Below are positions 44,579 to 53,900 of a DNA stretch of 64,000 nt, in pieces. The notes beneath the pieces are model-generated. The model did not search any database and had not been told where the DNA came from. It worked only from the letters and a program-made list of their open reading frames with translations. A program made the translations under genes and the position numbers. Positions within the stretch are counted from its first letter, which is position 1; every line of letters begins with the position of its first letter. Source of the DNA: Sphingobacterium detergens (lineage in GTDB: Bacteria; Bacteroidota; Bacteroidia; Sphingobacteriales; Sphingobacteriaceae); assembly GCF_003610355.1 (NCBI RefSeq), contig NZ_RAPY01000001.1, positions 248,001-312,000 of the forward strand. The letters are read 5' to 3'.

Positions 44579-45970
44579 TCAATCTTTTTTCCACATCAAT
44601 TGATTTAAATTTAACAGGGAAACTTTTCTTTTCCTATCGAGCATAAATTCGAAGCGGACGGATTTACCGGTCTGATCTTCCAGGATCATAGCGGTATTTC
44701 CTGAAAACTTTAAGGCGGTATCCGCAAAGATGTCTGTTAGATAAGTTGTATATAATTTGCCCTCCTTTTGGTATATTCGGAATGATGCTTTGCCACCTAC
44801 CAGTGAATAGGTTCCGGCATATTGTTCCGGATTGATTATTGGGCTTTCTACAAATGCGGGCAATACCAAACTGGAAATATATTCATCAAATCTGTTGAAT
44901 TCAAAATCGCTCGTGTTGGTCAAGATCACCCATCCAACTTCAAGCCTGGGGTGAATGACGATCTCACATCGAAAGCCCAGCATTGATCCCTCATGCCTCA
45001 GATAGGGGTAATTTCGCTGCCAGCCAATCCCAAGGGATTGCATCATGCGAATGGACTTTTCAGAAAGCAAAGAGTTTTTAGTATTGAACTGTGCACTGAT
45101 AAATTTTGCAAGGTCTCTGGTGGTCGAATACAGTCCAGATGCCGGTGCCATCGCATTGGCATAATAATCTGGTGTTTGGACAAAGAGGTTTTGATCATTC
45201 AGAAACCGATAGCCCTTAGCAATCGTATTCTCCGGACTGCTTATGGTTCCGACCCCGGTATGGTTAAGGGCCAAAGGATCGCATATCGCTGATTTTATGT
45301 AGCTGTCGTAGTTTATTTTCACCGCCCTTTCCAGTGCTAGTCCTAATAAGCTATAGCCAAGATTAGAATAATGACGCTGATCACTAGGCAGATATTCAAA
45401 AGCCGGATATTCCTTTGTTATCGTCCCGAGAGCATTCAGAAAAGAGGTTTTAGAAGACGAATTTAACGATTTTACATTCTGTTTTGCAAGCAGAAGCTTC
45501 TCGGCATTACTGAATAGCTCAAATTCTGATGGGGAATTGCGGGGTAGGCCCGAGGTATGGGTAGCTAATTCCAACAGGGAGGTTGTTTCGGGATTGCCTT
45601 CACGGTTTAATCCAGTAAACTCCGGGACATATTTCCTGACATCTTCATCCAGTGTGATGATTCCTTTTTCCCATAGCTGCATCAGCATAGTGGCTGTAAA
45701 CATCTTGCTGATAGACTGAATCTGATATTTTGAATCAATCGTTGCAGGGATTTTCTGATCCAAATCTGTGAAACCGTCTGCACCCGAAAAAATAATGGAG
45801 TCGTGATGTACGATGGCTAGGACGACGCTAGGAGCGTGGTAGCGTTCTTTAAATCCGCTGATGCCGATCTCCAATTGTTTGCGGATGGAATCGGTTATGT
45901 GCTGTTGGCCAAAGGTCGGTTGGACGGCGACAATAATCAGGAGAACGATATTAAAAAGTAATGTTTTCAT
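44579..45970 (-). CDS. Exported serine hydrolase, class C beta-lactamase/PBP fold
   Basis: 463 aa from the ATG at 45970, which starts a normal signal peptide (LLFNIVLLIIVAVQPTFGQQ); an upstream in-frame Met at 46033 would place 21 residues before it and precedes the predicted -7 box. Catalytic SISK is at Ser86-Lys89 and YSN in HYSNLGYSLLG. A C-terminal beta domain follows (YAGTYSLVGGKASF). The role is unknown: esterase, D-amino-acid peptidase or cell-wall hydrolase are possible. The XRE-membrane gene lies just upstream on the same strand. Confidence 0.85.
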   Translation of the reverse strand: MKTLLFNIVLLIIVAVQPTFGQQHITDSIRKQLEIGISGFKERYHAPSVVLAIVHHDSIIFSGADGFTDLDQKIPATIDSKYQIQSISKMFTATMLMQLWEKGIITLDEDVRKYVPEFTGLNREGNPETTSLLELATHTSGLPRNSPSEFELFSNAEKLLLAKQNVKSLNSSSKTSFLNALGTITKEYPAFEYLPSDQRHYSNLGYSLLGLALERAVKINYDSYIKSAICDPLALNHTGVGTISSPENTIAKGYRFLNDQNLFVQTPDYYANAMAPASGLYSTTRDLAKFISAQFNTKNSLLSEKSIRMMQSLGIGWQRNYPYLRHEGSMLGFRCEIVIHPRLEVGWVILTNTSDFEFNRFDEYISSLVLPAFVESPIINPEQYAGTYSLVGGKASFRIYQKEGKLYTTYLTDIFADTALKFSGNTAMILEDQTGKSVRFEFMLDRKRKVSLLNLNQLMWKKD

Positions 45971-45984
45971 GGCTACATTTTTAA

Positions 45985-45992
45985 CAAATATA
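45985..45992 (-). promoter_or_regulatory. -7 element before the serine hydrolase gene
   Basis: TATATTTG on the minus strand matches TAnnTTTG fully, 14 bases before the ATG at 45970. A -33 box at the correct distance is not evident. Confidence 0.4.
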
Positions 45993-46063
45993 GGGTGTTC
46001 CAGTCCCTGATTTTGCGTCAATCGCGGTGCCATTCTTACGCCATATTTATGCCAATATCTGTA

Positions 46064-46705
46064 TCAGAGTAAATTGGGTATAAATTGCACAGGATGATCC
46101 TTTTTATTGAGCTGGAACGAGATAAAAAAGGTGGTTATCAAATGAATAAAAAGCATAAACCAATAGACCCACACAAACATGGGGATATCGAGCATTATGG
46201 CAGGAATCGATGAAAACCACAGGATAACGAGCGGTGTCGATATCATAAATAGCATTGTTGCTATTGACCATATGATTTGGAAACTCAATATTTTTAAAGC
46301 TGTTCTGGTGCTAGCGTTGGTATCTAGTTTCTTTTTGAACAGAAAATAAAAAACAGGTACGGATATCAGGTTGGCAAAAGGGACAAGCAATACAATCAGC
46401 GCGCTGAAATTGATGTATTTAATTTCTTTTTGGCAGTCATTCCGCTTCATCTTATTGATTGGTTCTAGTGCGGTTGTTCCTTGGGGCTGCTCGGGGGTGT
46501 TTTCGTCCAAATCATCCGATTCAAAGTAAATGGTCTGTGGGTCTATATCGAGGGCCTTGCAGAGCGATTTTATAATGTACGGACTTCCCTTAGATTCATT
46601 TTTCTCTATCCGTTGTATGGTCCGAAGTGAGATCCCCGACAGATTCGCCAGTTCCTGTTGAGATAATATTTTCTCGTTCCGTATTTGCTTTAAATTCTTT
46701 TTCAT
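46064..46705 (-). CDS. XRE-family HTH protein with membrane domain
   Basis: 213 aa. Residues 1-62 are a Cro/C1-type helix-turn-helix (EKILSQQELANLSGISLRTIQRIEKNE). After a linker, residues 95-200 form about three to four hydrophobic helices (FSALIVLLVPFANLISVPVFYFLF, ILWFSSIPAIMLDIPMFVWVYW), resembling the DUF4870 type. It may be a membrane-tethered regulator. It is upstream of the serine hydrolase in the same direction, with 93 bases between, and divergent from the AraC gene across a 402-base gap. Confidence 0.85.
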   Translation of the reverse strand: MKKNLKQIRNEKILSQQELANLSGISLRTIQRIEKNESKGSPYIIKSLCKALDIDPQTIYFESDDLDENTPEQPQGTTALEPINKMKRNDCQKEIKYINFSALIVLLVPFANLISVPVFYFLFKKKLDTNASTRTALKILSFQIIWSIATMLFMISTPLVILWFSSIPAIMLDIPMFVWVYWFMLFIHLITTFFISFQLNKKDHPVQFIPNLL

Positions 46706-47107
46706 CAGAAAAGTGTTGTTATCTAGTGTATTTTCTTGAGCAAACCTGAGCCTATGCTAGTGCTAAATTTAGACAGTTTTGCTGGTAAAATTTTACTGGA
46801 ACAAATGAGATGCCTGAAATATAAAGTTTTGATATATAGTTATTTGTATTGCTTGTTTTGCATTTTATCTGTTCGCTATTGAACGCGGAATGTTCGTTTG
46901 CGGGCATTTGGTAACTCATATCACATTTTTTGCGCGTATCAAACCCTTAATGAATTACTGAATTTGATGTTGTACACAGCAGTTTTAGGGTTTGTATAGA
47001 TTTATTCATGAGCTGTCTCACATGTTGAAGAGAAAGTTACCTTTTGCGCTATTCCTTTTGTTTCTAGTGATTAATTTTTGTAAATTCTCAATTCTAAATA
47101 CGATAAG
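46706..47107. other. 402-base intergenic region between divergent regulator genes
   Basis: No gene seen. It has a palindrome CTAAATTTAG (46763-46772), and CAAACCCT (46940-46947) with AGGGTTTG (46987-46994) as an 8-bp inverted repeat with a 39-base spacer. A TAATTTTTG close to the AraC start deviates by one base in spacing from a -7 box. Confidence 0.4.
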
Positions 47108-47908
47108 ATGAACTACGAAAAAGTATATCCCAAGGAAAGTATCAAGCACCTTGTTTGTTTTTTCTGGAACTTTGAAGCCGATTTTGAAGCAACATCTTCG
47201 TACCAGCATTCATCTGTAGCGTCGATATATCCGAAATTGGCCTTTCAATATATTCCCGGAATGAAAATTTCCAAAAATCATGAAGTAATCAATTTGTTCA
47301 ATAGTGGTTTTCAGTCGCAAACAGATACCTTTTGCCAACTTTCCGCCGAACAAAAAGTAGGTGTTTTCGGAATCTATTTTCAACCTTATGCTATACCATT
47401 TCTCTTTGGTCTTCCTACATCTGAAATTACGAATCAAAATATTGAAATAGCTGAATTATTGGGGGAAGAGGGTGTTTTTTTAGAGGAAAAGGTTTTGAAC
47501 TGTGTAAATACACAAGAAAGAGTTGCTGTGATGACGGAATATCTAGAACAAAGGATAAATAAATTTTCAACTAGGCTAGAGGATACCATTGCTGCAATAC
47601 AGCATATTGTTTTTCATAAGGGGAGTACGAAAATGATAGAAGTTCTCGGACGACAATTTCTATCTCAGCGGCAGTTTGAACGTAACTTTAAGTTATTGAC
47701 AGGCTTTTCTCCTAAAAATTTCTCAAGAATTGTCCGTTTTGAAAAAAGTATTGAGAATGCCATTAATCAGGATTTATCATTGACCGAAGTGGCATTGCAG
47801 ACAGGTTATTTCGACCAATCACATATGATTAGAGAATTTAGAGCTTTTACCGGTAAAAATCCAGTAGCCTATTTTTCTGAGGACCTGTCATTATTCGTAA
47901 AAGAATAA
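47108..47908 (+). CDS. AraC-family transcriptional regulator
   Basis: 266 aa. The N-terminal DUF6597-like sensor domain (about 1-110, IKHLVCFFWNFEADF) is followed by a C-terminal HTH_18 at about 165-250 (RQFLSQRQFERNFKLLTGFSP, ALQTGYFDQSHMIREFRAFTG). The alpha/beta hydrolase gene starts 98 bases downstream on the same strand and is the likeliest target or operon partner. The DNA here is markedly AT-rich compared with the SusC loci, suggesting acquisition or relaxed codon selection. Confidence 0.9.
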   Translation: MNYEKVYPKESIKHLVCFFWNFEADFEATSSYQHSSVASIYPKLAFQYIPGMKISKNHEVINLFNSGFQSQTDTFCQLSAEQKVGVFGIYFQPYAIPFLFGLPTSEITNQNIEIAELLGEEGVFLEEKVLNCVNTQERVAVMTEYLEQRINKFSTRLEDTIAAIQHIVFHKGSTKMIEVLGRQFLSQRQFERNFKLLTGFSPKNFSRIVRFEKSIENAINQDLSLTEVALQTGYFDQSHMIREFRAFTGKNPVAYFSEDLSLFVKE

Positions 47909-48006
47909 ATGTCGAATTTATACAATTTTAGTTTTTAGACTGATGGTACTTTTGGGAATGAAAAGAATCGGAATTTTTACTCATTTTCATTTTAATAAAT
48001 AGTTGT

Positions 48007-48855
48007 ATGAAATCACATGCTGAAAAAATAATTGTCAAGAATGGAATTTCCATTTACACAGAACATTTTGGAAAACCGGGAAATCCAGCGATTTTATTAA
48101 TAGCCGGAGCCACTGTTTCGCTATTATATTGGGACAAGGAGTTTTGTAAAAAATTATCCCAACAAGGTTTTTTTGTCATTCGATACGACAACAGAGACAT
48201 CGGAAAATCGACGACAGGAAAGCCTGGTTCCATCTCCTACAGTATGGAAGATCTTGCTGATGATGCCATTCATATTTTGGATGGATATCATATTAGACAA
48301 GCAAATATTATGGGAATTTCTTTAGGTGGTTTGATCGGCCAAATTGTTGCGATCAAGTATCCTGAAAGGGTTGGTTCACTCGTTTTAATGTCTACTGGAC
48401 CATGGGGTACACCTGATCCCAAAGTTCCTGAAATGGATAAGCAGATTATTGACTTTCAGGCCAAAGCAATGCATGTAAATTGGGACGATGAAAATGCTAC
48501 AGTAAAGTATATGCTAGAAAGTGCGCATCTGATGGCTGGCCAAAAAGCAGTAAACTATGCGAAAGAAGAAGAAAGAGTTCGGGCAGATTTTCATCGATCC
48601 ATAAATTACCGCAGTATGTTTAACCATGCCTTACTACAAGGAGGGGAGGCCTATTATGATCGGTTAAATGAGATCAAATCACCAACATTGATAATCCATG
48701 GTTCTGAAGATAAAATATGGCATTTTGGCCATACAGACAAACTATTATCGGAGATTAAAAATTCAGAACTTTTGAAATTAAACGGTACGGGACATGAACT
48801 TAATGATAATGATTGGGATATGATCATAAACAGATTGAACGAATTCATGAATTAG
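48007..48855 (+). CDS. Alpha/beta-fold hydrolase
   Basis: 282 aa, cytoplasmic (no signal peptide). The nucleophile elbow GISLGG has Ser105; the oxyanion-side strand is AILLIAGATVSLLYWD; the acid is in IIHGSEDKIWH and the histidine in GTGHELND. It is close to esterase/aclacinomycin-methylesterase-like or haloperoxidase-type enzymes, but the substrate cannot be stated. It is preceded by the AraC gene and followed after 60 bases by the DUF4287 gene, all on the plus strand. Confidence 0.88.
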   Translation: MKSHAEKIIVKNGISIYTEHFGKPGNPAILLIAGATVSLLYWDKEFCKKLSQQGFFVIRYDNRDIGKSTTGKPGSISYSMEDLADDAIHILDGYHIRQANIMGISLGGLIGQIVAIKYPERVGSLVLMSTGPWGTPDPKVPEMDKQIIDFQAKAMHVNWDDENATVKYMLESAHLMAGQKAVNYAKEEERVRADFHRSINYRSMFNHALLQGGEAYYDRLNEIKSPTLIIHGSEDKIWHFGHTDKLLSEIKNSELLKLNGTGHELNDNDWDMIINRLNEFMN

Positions 48856-48915
48856 TCGGAGGAAATTTCGAAAAATATGGACTTTAAAATATAAATTAAC
48901 AAAAAATAAAATCTT

Positions 48916-49134
48916 ATGTCATTTCAAACCTATATTAAAAACATTGAAGAAAAGACGGGAAAGTCCCGCGCTGATTTTGAAAAGTTAGCTATTGAAAAAG
49001 GGTTTACTGAGGAGGGAAAAATAAAAAAAGGAATCAAAGCAACCCAAATCGTTAATTGGCTAAAAGAGGATTTCGAATTAGGTCATGGACATGCCACTGC
49101 GATGTATGCCTATATTACGGGGAAACGCGAGTAA
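48916..49134 (+). CDS. DUF4287 small protein
   Basis: 72 aa matching the DUF4287 pattern as I know it: SFQTYIKNIEEKTGKSRADFEKLA at the start and IVNWLKEDFELGHGHATAMYAYI at the end. These are soluble, mostly helical proteins of unknown function, often near hydrolases or SRPBCC/DUF1801 proteins. It probably belongs to the transcript of the upstream hydrolase. Confidence 0.85.
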   Translation: MSFQTYIKNIEEKTGKSRADFEKLAIEKGFTEEGKIKKGIKATQIVNWLKEDFELGHGHATAMYAYITGKRE

Positions 49135-49221
49135 ACATAAAAACTTCTCTTTTATATTTCTGTTCAATTTATTGGAATAAAAGTATGGATCGGACGGTCG
49201 GATTGTTATTCTGGTAGTATC

Positions 49222-49270
49222 TAATTATTTTAAATAATTATTGTTTTATTTTAATTAGTTCATATATTTG
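49222..49270 (+). promoter_or_regulatory. Promoter and palindrome before the DUF2975/XRE pair
   Basis: ATTG (49240-49243), 19 bp, TATATTTG (49263-49270) form a Bacteroidota promoter. A palindrome with 9-bp arms, TAATTATTT and AAATAATTA (49222-49240), runs into the -33 box and would suit autoregulation by the XRE protein of this operon. Confidence 0.6.
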
Positions 49271-49291
49271 AATAATTAATCAGATCTAAAT

Positions 49292-49807
49292 ATGGAACAG
49301 ACTAAGTTGATCGCTCGGATTTTGCAATTTATATGCAGGGCATTATCCTTGATCTATTTTTCGACTTTTGTGTATTCGCTTTTCTGTCTTGTGACAGGGA
49401 TGTGGATCAGGCCTTATGGGGAGGGCAGATTCCTGCACATCAACTATCCCTTTACAGCGACCGCCTTTTTAAATGTGGACAACAATTTGGCTTACCTTAT
49501 TTTTTCTTTTTTGCTGATCTTGCTGGGTTATGGTGCCTTCTTTTTTCTTGCGGCCAGGGTGTTCAAGGTCTTTATGCAATCGCGGGTGTTTACGCCAGCC
49601 AGCATAAAGACGATGCAGTATTTTTACCTGTTTAATATTTTTGTGCCCCTGCCCAGCGTTTTAATCGCCAGCTACTTTGTCGAAGTAGAGGGCATGATCT
49701 GGATATTGATCGGCATACATTTTATCTTAGGAATATTTAGCCTATTCCTTGCCAATATATTCAGACAAGGGGTAAATTTGCAGAACGATCAAGATCTTAT
49801 CATATAA
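49292..49807 (+). CDS. DUF2975 membrane protein
   Basis: 171 aa with four hydrophobic helices (about 10-35, 65-90, 107-128, 134-158), as in the DUF2975 family (YoaS-like). The function is unknown; the gene usually stands directly before a small XRE regulator, and here the ATG of such a regulator follows the stop after one base. The pair is thought to act as a sensor/regulator module. Confidence 0.85.
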   Translation: MEQTKLIARILQFICRALSLIYFSTFVYSLFCLVTGMWIRPYGEGRFLHINYPFTATAFLNVDNNLAYLIFSFLLILLGYGAFFFLAARVFKVFMQSRVFTPASIKTMQYFYLFNIFVPLPSVLIASYFVEVEGMIWILIGIHFILGIFSLFLANIFRQGVNLQNDQDLII

Positions 49808-49808
49808 T

Positions 49809-50015
49809 ATGCCTATCGTAGTCAATTTAGATGTCATGCTTGCCAAGCGCAAAATGCAGAGCAAGGAATTAGCGGAACGCTTGGGGATTACAACTGTAAA
49901 CCTCTCTATCCTCAAGACCGGTAAGGCCAAGGGGGTGCGTTTTGATACCTTGGAGTCAATCTGCAGGGAGCTGGACTGCCAGCCCGGTGATATCTTGGAA
50001 TACCGAGAAGATTAA
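49809..50015 (+). CDS. Small XRE-family transcriptional regulator (YozG-like)
   Basis: 68 aa, essentially only a Cro/C1 helix-turn-helix: MLAKRKMQSKELAERLGITTVNLSILKTGKAKGVRFDTLESICRELDC with the end QPGDILEYRED. It is co-translated with the DUF2975 protein. A palindrome at the operon promoter is a plausible binding site. The ABC transporter gene follows after 68 bases and may be part of the regulon. Confidence 0.9.
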   Translation: MPIVVNLDVMLAKRKMQSKELAERLGITTVNLSILKTGKAKGVRFDTLESICRELDCQPGDILEYRED

Positions 50016-50083
50016 CGAATATAAATATCATTTTTTTTGGCTGCAGTTTCTGTGGCTAGCCACCTTATTGACCTTATTTTCCG

Positions 50084-50962
50084 ATGAATAGTTTAAGTAT
50101 CGAACAATTGAGCCTGACTTACCGGAATGGAGTACAAGCGCTCACCAACATTGACCTAAAGATTTCCAATGGCATGTTTGGCCTATTGGGACCAAATGGA
50201 GCGGGCAAATCATCGCTTATGAAATGCATTGTCGGCCTAATGCAGCCTAGTCAGGGAAGCATCTCTTTCAATGGCAGTTCCGTAAAACAGGATCCGGATG
50301 CTATCCGAAAATACCTGGGCTATCTTCCACAGGATTTCTCGGTTTATCCCAAGGTGACGGCTTATCAGTTGTTGAATCACATCGCTCGCCTCAAAGGATT
50401 ATCTGATACCAGGTCTAGGTCTGAGCAGATCGATGTCCTGCTTCATAAAGTCAACCTCTACGAAGCGCGAAACCAGGAGGTATTGACCTTTTCAGGGGGG
50501 ATGAAGCAGCGTTTTGGGGTTGCCCAGGCGCTGTTGGGAAGTCCCAAGATCATTATTGTTGACGAACCTACTGCAGGCCTGGATCCGGCGGAGAGAAGCC
50601 GCTTTAACTTTCTGCTCAACGAGATCAGCAAGGATGTGATCGTGCTGCTTTCTACCCACCTGGTGGAAGATGTACGCAACCTTTGTCCCGCAATGGCGAT
50701 CCTGGCCGCCGGAAGGATCATCAAACAGGGAAGGCCGGCAGACCTGATCCACCAGCTCGATGGAAAATTATGGTCAGCTTTTATTCCATCATCGGATCTG
50801 CAGCACTATGAGGATCAATATCAGCTGATCAGCAAAGATCTCCGGGAAGGGAAATTGCAGATCACCATCTATGCGGAATCACCGGTCCCTGGTTTTACTG
50901 TTCAAAAACCTACGCTGGATCATGTTTATTTTAAGGCCCTGGATGAGGAAGCAAAACGATGA
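50084..50962 (+). CDS. ABC transporter ATP-binding protein
   Basis: 292 aa. Walker A GPNGAGKS (36-43), Q-loop Gln83, signature FSGGMKQR (136-143), Walker B IIIVDE (156-161) and H-loop STH. The C-terminal 60 residues are an extra domain common in ABC-2 type exporters. Its last four bases overlap the start of the permease gene, so the two proteins form one complex in the inner membrane. The transported substrate is unknown. Confidence 0.93.
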   Translation: MNSLSIEQLSLTYRNGVQALTNIDLKISNGMFGLLGPNGAGKSSLMKCIVGLMQPSQGSISFNGSSVKQDPDAIRKYLGYLPQDFSVYPKVTAYQLLNHIARLKGLSDTRSRSEQIDVLLHKVNLYEARNQEVLTFSGGMKQRFGVAQALLGSPKIIIVDEPTAGLDPAERSRFNFLLNEISKDVIVLLSTHLVEDVRNLCPAMAILAAGRIIKQGRPADLIHQLDGKLWSAFIPSSDLQHYEDQYQLISKDLREGKLQITIYAESPVPGFTVQKPTLDHVYFKALDEEAKR

Positions 50963-53900
50963 AAAGTATTTTAAGGTTCAGCCTCTTGCGCGGATTGAAG
51001 GGCTGGCCAACCTACCTGTTTCTGGCACTCATTGTGCTTATAGCCGCCTTCTGTGGCAACCAGTTTAATATGTCCATAAGCCAGGATATTTACACCAATG
51101 CGGCTTATACAATTGGCTTTGTGCTTGGATTTTTTAGCTTATCAATTATTTTCTTTGCCTGTTATTTTGCACAAAAGATTCTTTTCAGCGATGCTGAATC
51201 TGGCTTTGGTCAAATTGTGTTTGCAACGCCGATCCACAAGAAAGCGTACCTAGCGGGAAATTTCACTGCCCATTTTCTGCTGAGTTTGATGTGTTTTGTC
51301 CTTGTCTGTCTAGGCTTTGGTATCGGCCTGAATCTGCGGACAGGGGTGGACATGCAGCCCGTTTTTTCCTGGGGATATTACCTCTATCCGTTGTTTGTAT
51401 TCGGCGTTTTCAATAGCTTGTTTGTCTGTAGCCTGCTTTTTACCTTATCTTATCTGTCCAAAAGCAAGCTCACGGTACTGCTCGGAGCGATAGCACTGTA
51501 TATCGCCTATATGTTGCTGCTCTTATTTTCCAGCTCGCCTTTTATGAGCGGCAGTATGCCGCAATCGATTGGCATGCAGAAGATTTCCAGCTTGCTGGAT
51601 CCCTTTGGGATTTCAGCTTATTTTTATGAAGCGCAAGCAAGGTCTGTAGATGCCAAGAACCTAGCTTTGCAGCCTTTCTCGGGCTTTTTGCTGATCAATA
51701 GGCTTCTCTACCTTGGGCTTGCAGTAGGCTGTTGTCTAATCGGTTATGACCGATTTTCCTTTGCTTCCGCCAGCATCAGGCGAAAGGTAAAACAGCCGCT
51801 GACACAGGCAGCCCCGGAGCGCCAATCGATGCCCTATAAAAAAATAGCGGCTGTTTTCCATTGGGAGGCAAGGGTCCAGGCAACGCTTTCCTTTGTCAAA
51901 ATAGATTTATCCTATCTCTCGAGGGGGATAGCCTGCTACGGGATCAGCATGTGCCTGCTTTTTGCCATAGGAATGGAAATGTATGCGGAAATTGAAAAAG
52001 GTATTCGGATACCGCAAAAATACGCCTCCTCAGGGCTCTTGTCCGCTGCGATTATCGAAAATTTTCAGCTCCTGGGGATGTTGATTATCCTGTACTTAAC
52101 CAACGATCTGTATTGGCGGTCCTGGGTTTCGGGATTTTCCCGGCTGGAAATGACAACATATTATAACAGGAACAAATCCCTCGGTCATGGACTGTCCCTG
52201 ATCGTGGTGATTCTATTTTTTACAGTGCTGCTTGTGCTGGAAGCAATCGTCTTTCAGTTTGCCTATGGATACCTACAATTTGACTGGGCAGCATACGCTG
52301 GAGTGCTCAGCTTTACAAGCCTCTCTTTGATCTTATTCGCCCTGATAATTCTTTTTATCAATTCAACTACCGCCAATCGGTTTACAGCTTTGGGTATCAG
52401 CCTGCTCGTCTTTCTCTTTTTAGGAACCTTTTTTGTCAAAAAAATCTTGCCAAATCCGCTGTTTCACTTTTTCTTGCCCTACGAAGAGGGCTATTCTGAT
52501 TTCAGTGGTTATAGTGCTTACTTGACGGCTTACTTGCTTAGGACGGTATTTGGGCTGAGTCTGATTGGATTGTGTTATGCCCTGGCGAGCCTGGGGTTCA
52601 GAAATAGACGCTTGATCAAGATTTCGGCAGCTTCTGCTTGCCTGCTAGCATCCGTTTTGCTGGCCTGGATGTATTCCAAAGAACAGCATTTTCAAAGCAA
52701 AAAAGCGGGGTATCTGGCGGCTGCAACATATGAAAAGTTATATCGATCATACGATCAGATGGTGCTACCCAAAATTGTCAGGCTGACGACCGAGGTTTCC
52801 CTTTATCCTTCCCAGCAGCATTATCGGATCCAGGGGAGCTACCTGCTGAAAAATGAAGGACAGGGGCCTATGGACACTGTGTTGATCAATTTTCATCCAA
52901 CATTAAAACTGCTGCAATCGGCATTGATCATGGGTGGTGATACCATTCAGGTCAACACAGCCAACCCACTGGTTCTGTTGCCAAAGTCCTTGTCGCCAGG
53001 GGACACCATGTTGTTTAACTTTGACCTTTCCTACAATTGGTATGGGGTGAATGCACATGATCCTTTTAACGTGATCATGAATGGTGGTTCATTTATGCGG
53101 ATCAGCCGATATTATCCGCAATTGGGCTATCAGCAGGATGCTGAGCTGACAGATCCTAACCTACGAAAGGAATATGGTCTAGGGGTGGGGCGAAAAGAAA
53201 ATCCACTGGTTGGACCGGAGGTTCAAAAAAATGATTTTATCGATTTGGAGATGAAGGTATCTACCCAAGCTGATCAAGCCGTCGTTGCCTCGGCTGACCT
53301 GGTCAAAGACTGGCGGGAAAAGGGACGACATTTCTACCAGTTTAGCGCACAGCAGATACCTTTTCGGTTTGCACTATCAAGTGCTTCCTATCAGATTAAA
53401 ACCTGCTATCACCGGGGTATTGCGATTTCGGTGTATTACCACCCAAAACACAGCGAGAATGTGGAGCATCTGCTCAAAAACGCCAAGTTAAGTTTGGATT
53501 ATTGCATCGATCAATTTGGGCCCTATCCGTTTCGATCATTGGTGCTGGCAGAGATCGCAGGGTACACCAAAGGATTTGCCGGAACTGCTTATCCTGCTGC
53601 GGTATTTATGCCTGAAAATATGGTCTTTCATGCAAACCTGCATGCGGATAAACATCAGGATGTGATCAACGAAATCGCTGGTCATGAAGTCTCCCATCTC
53701 TGGTGGGGAAACAGCCAGATCGATCCGGATGACCGGCAAGGGAAGCTGATGCTGACGGAGTCTTTGGCCATGTACACCGAGATGATGTTGTACAAAAAGA
53801 TGTATGGTCAATCGGGGCTGCAGCGGCAGCTGGAGCTGCACGCGCAGATCTACGCCAGTGCAAAGGGGCTGCAGGTGCCCGAGCCGCTGTACATGGTCAG

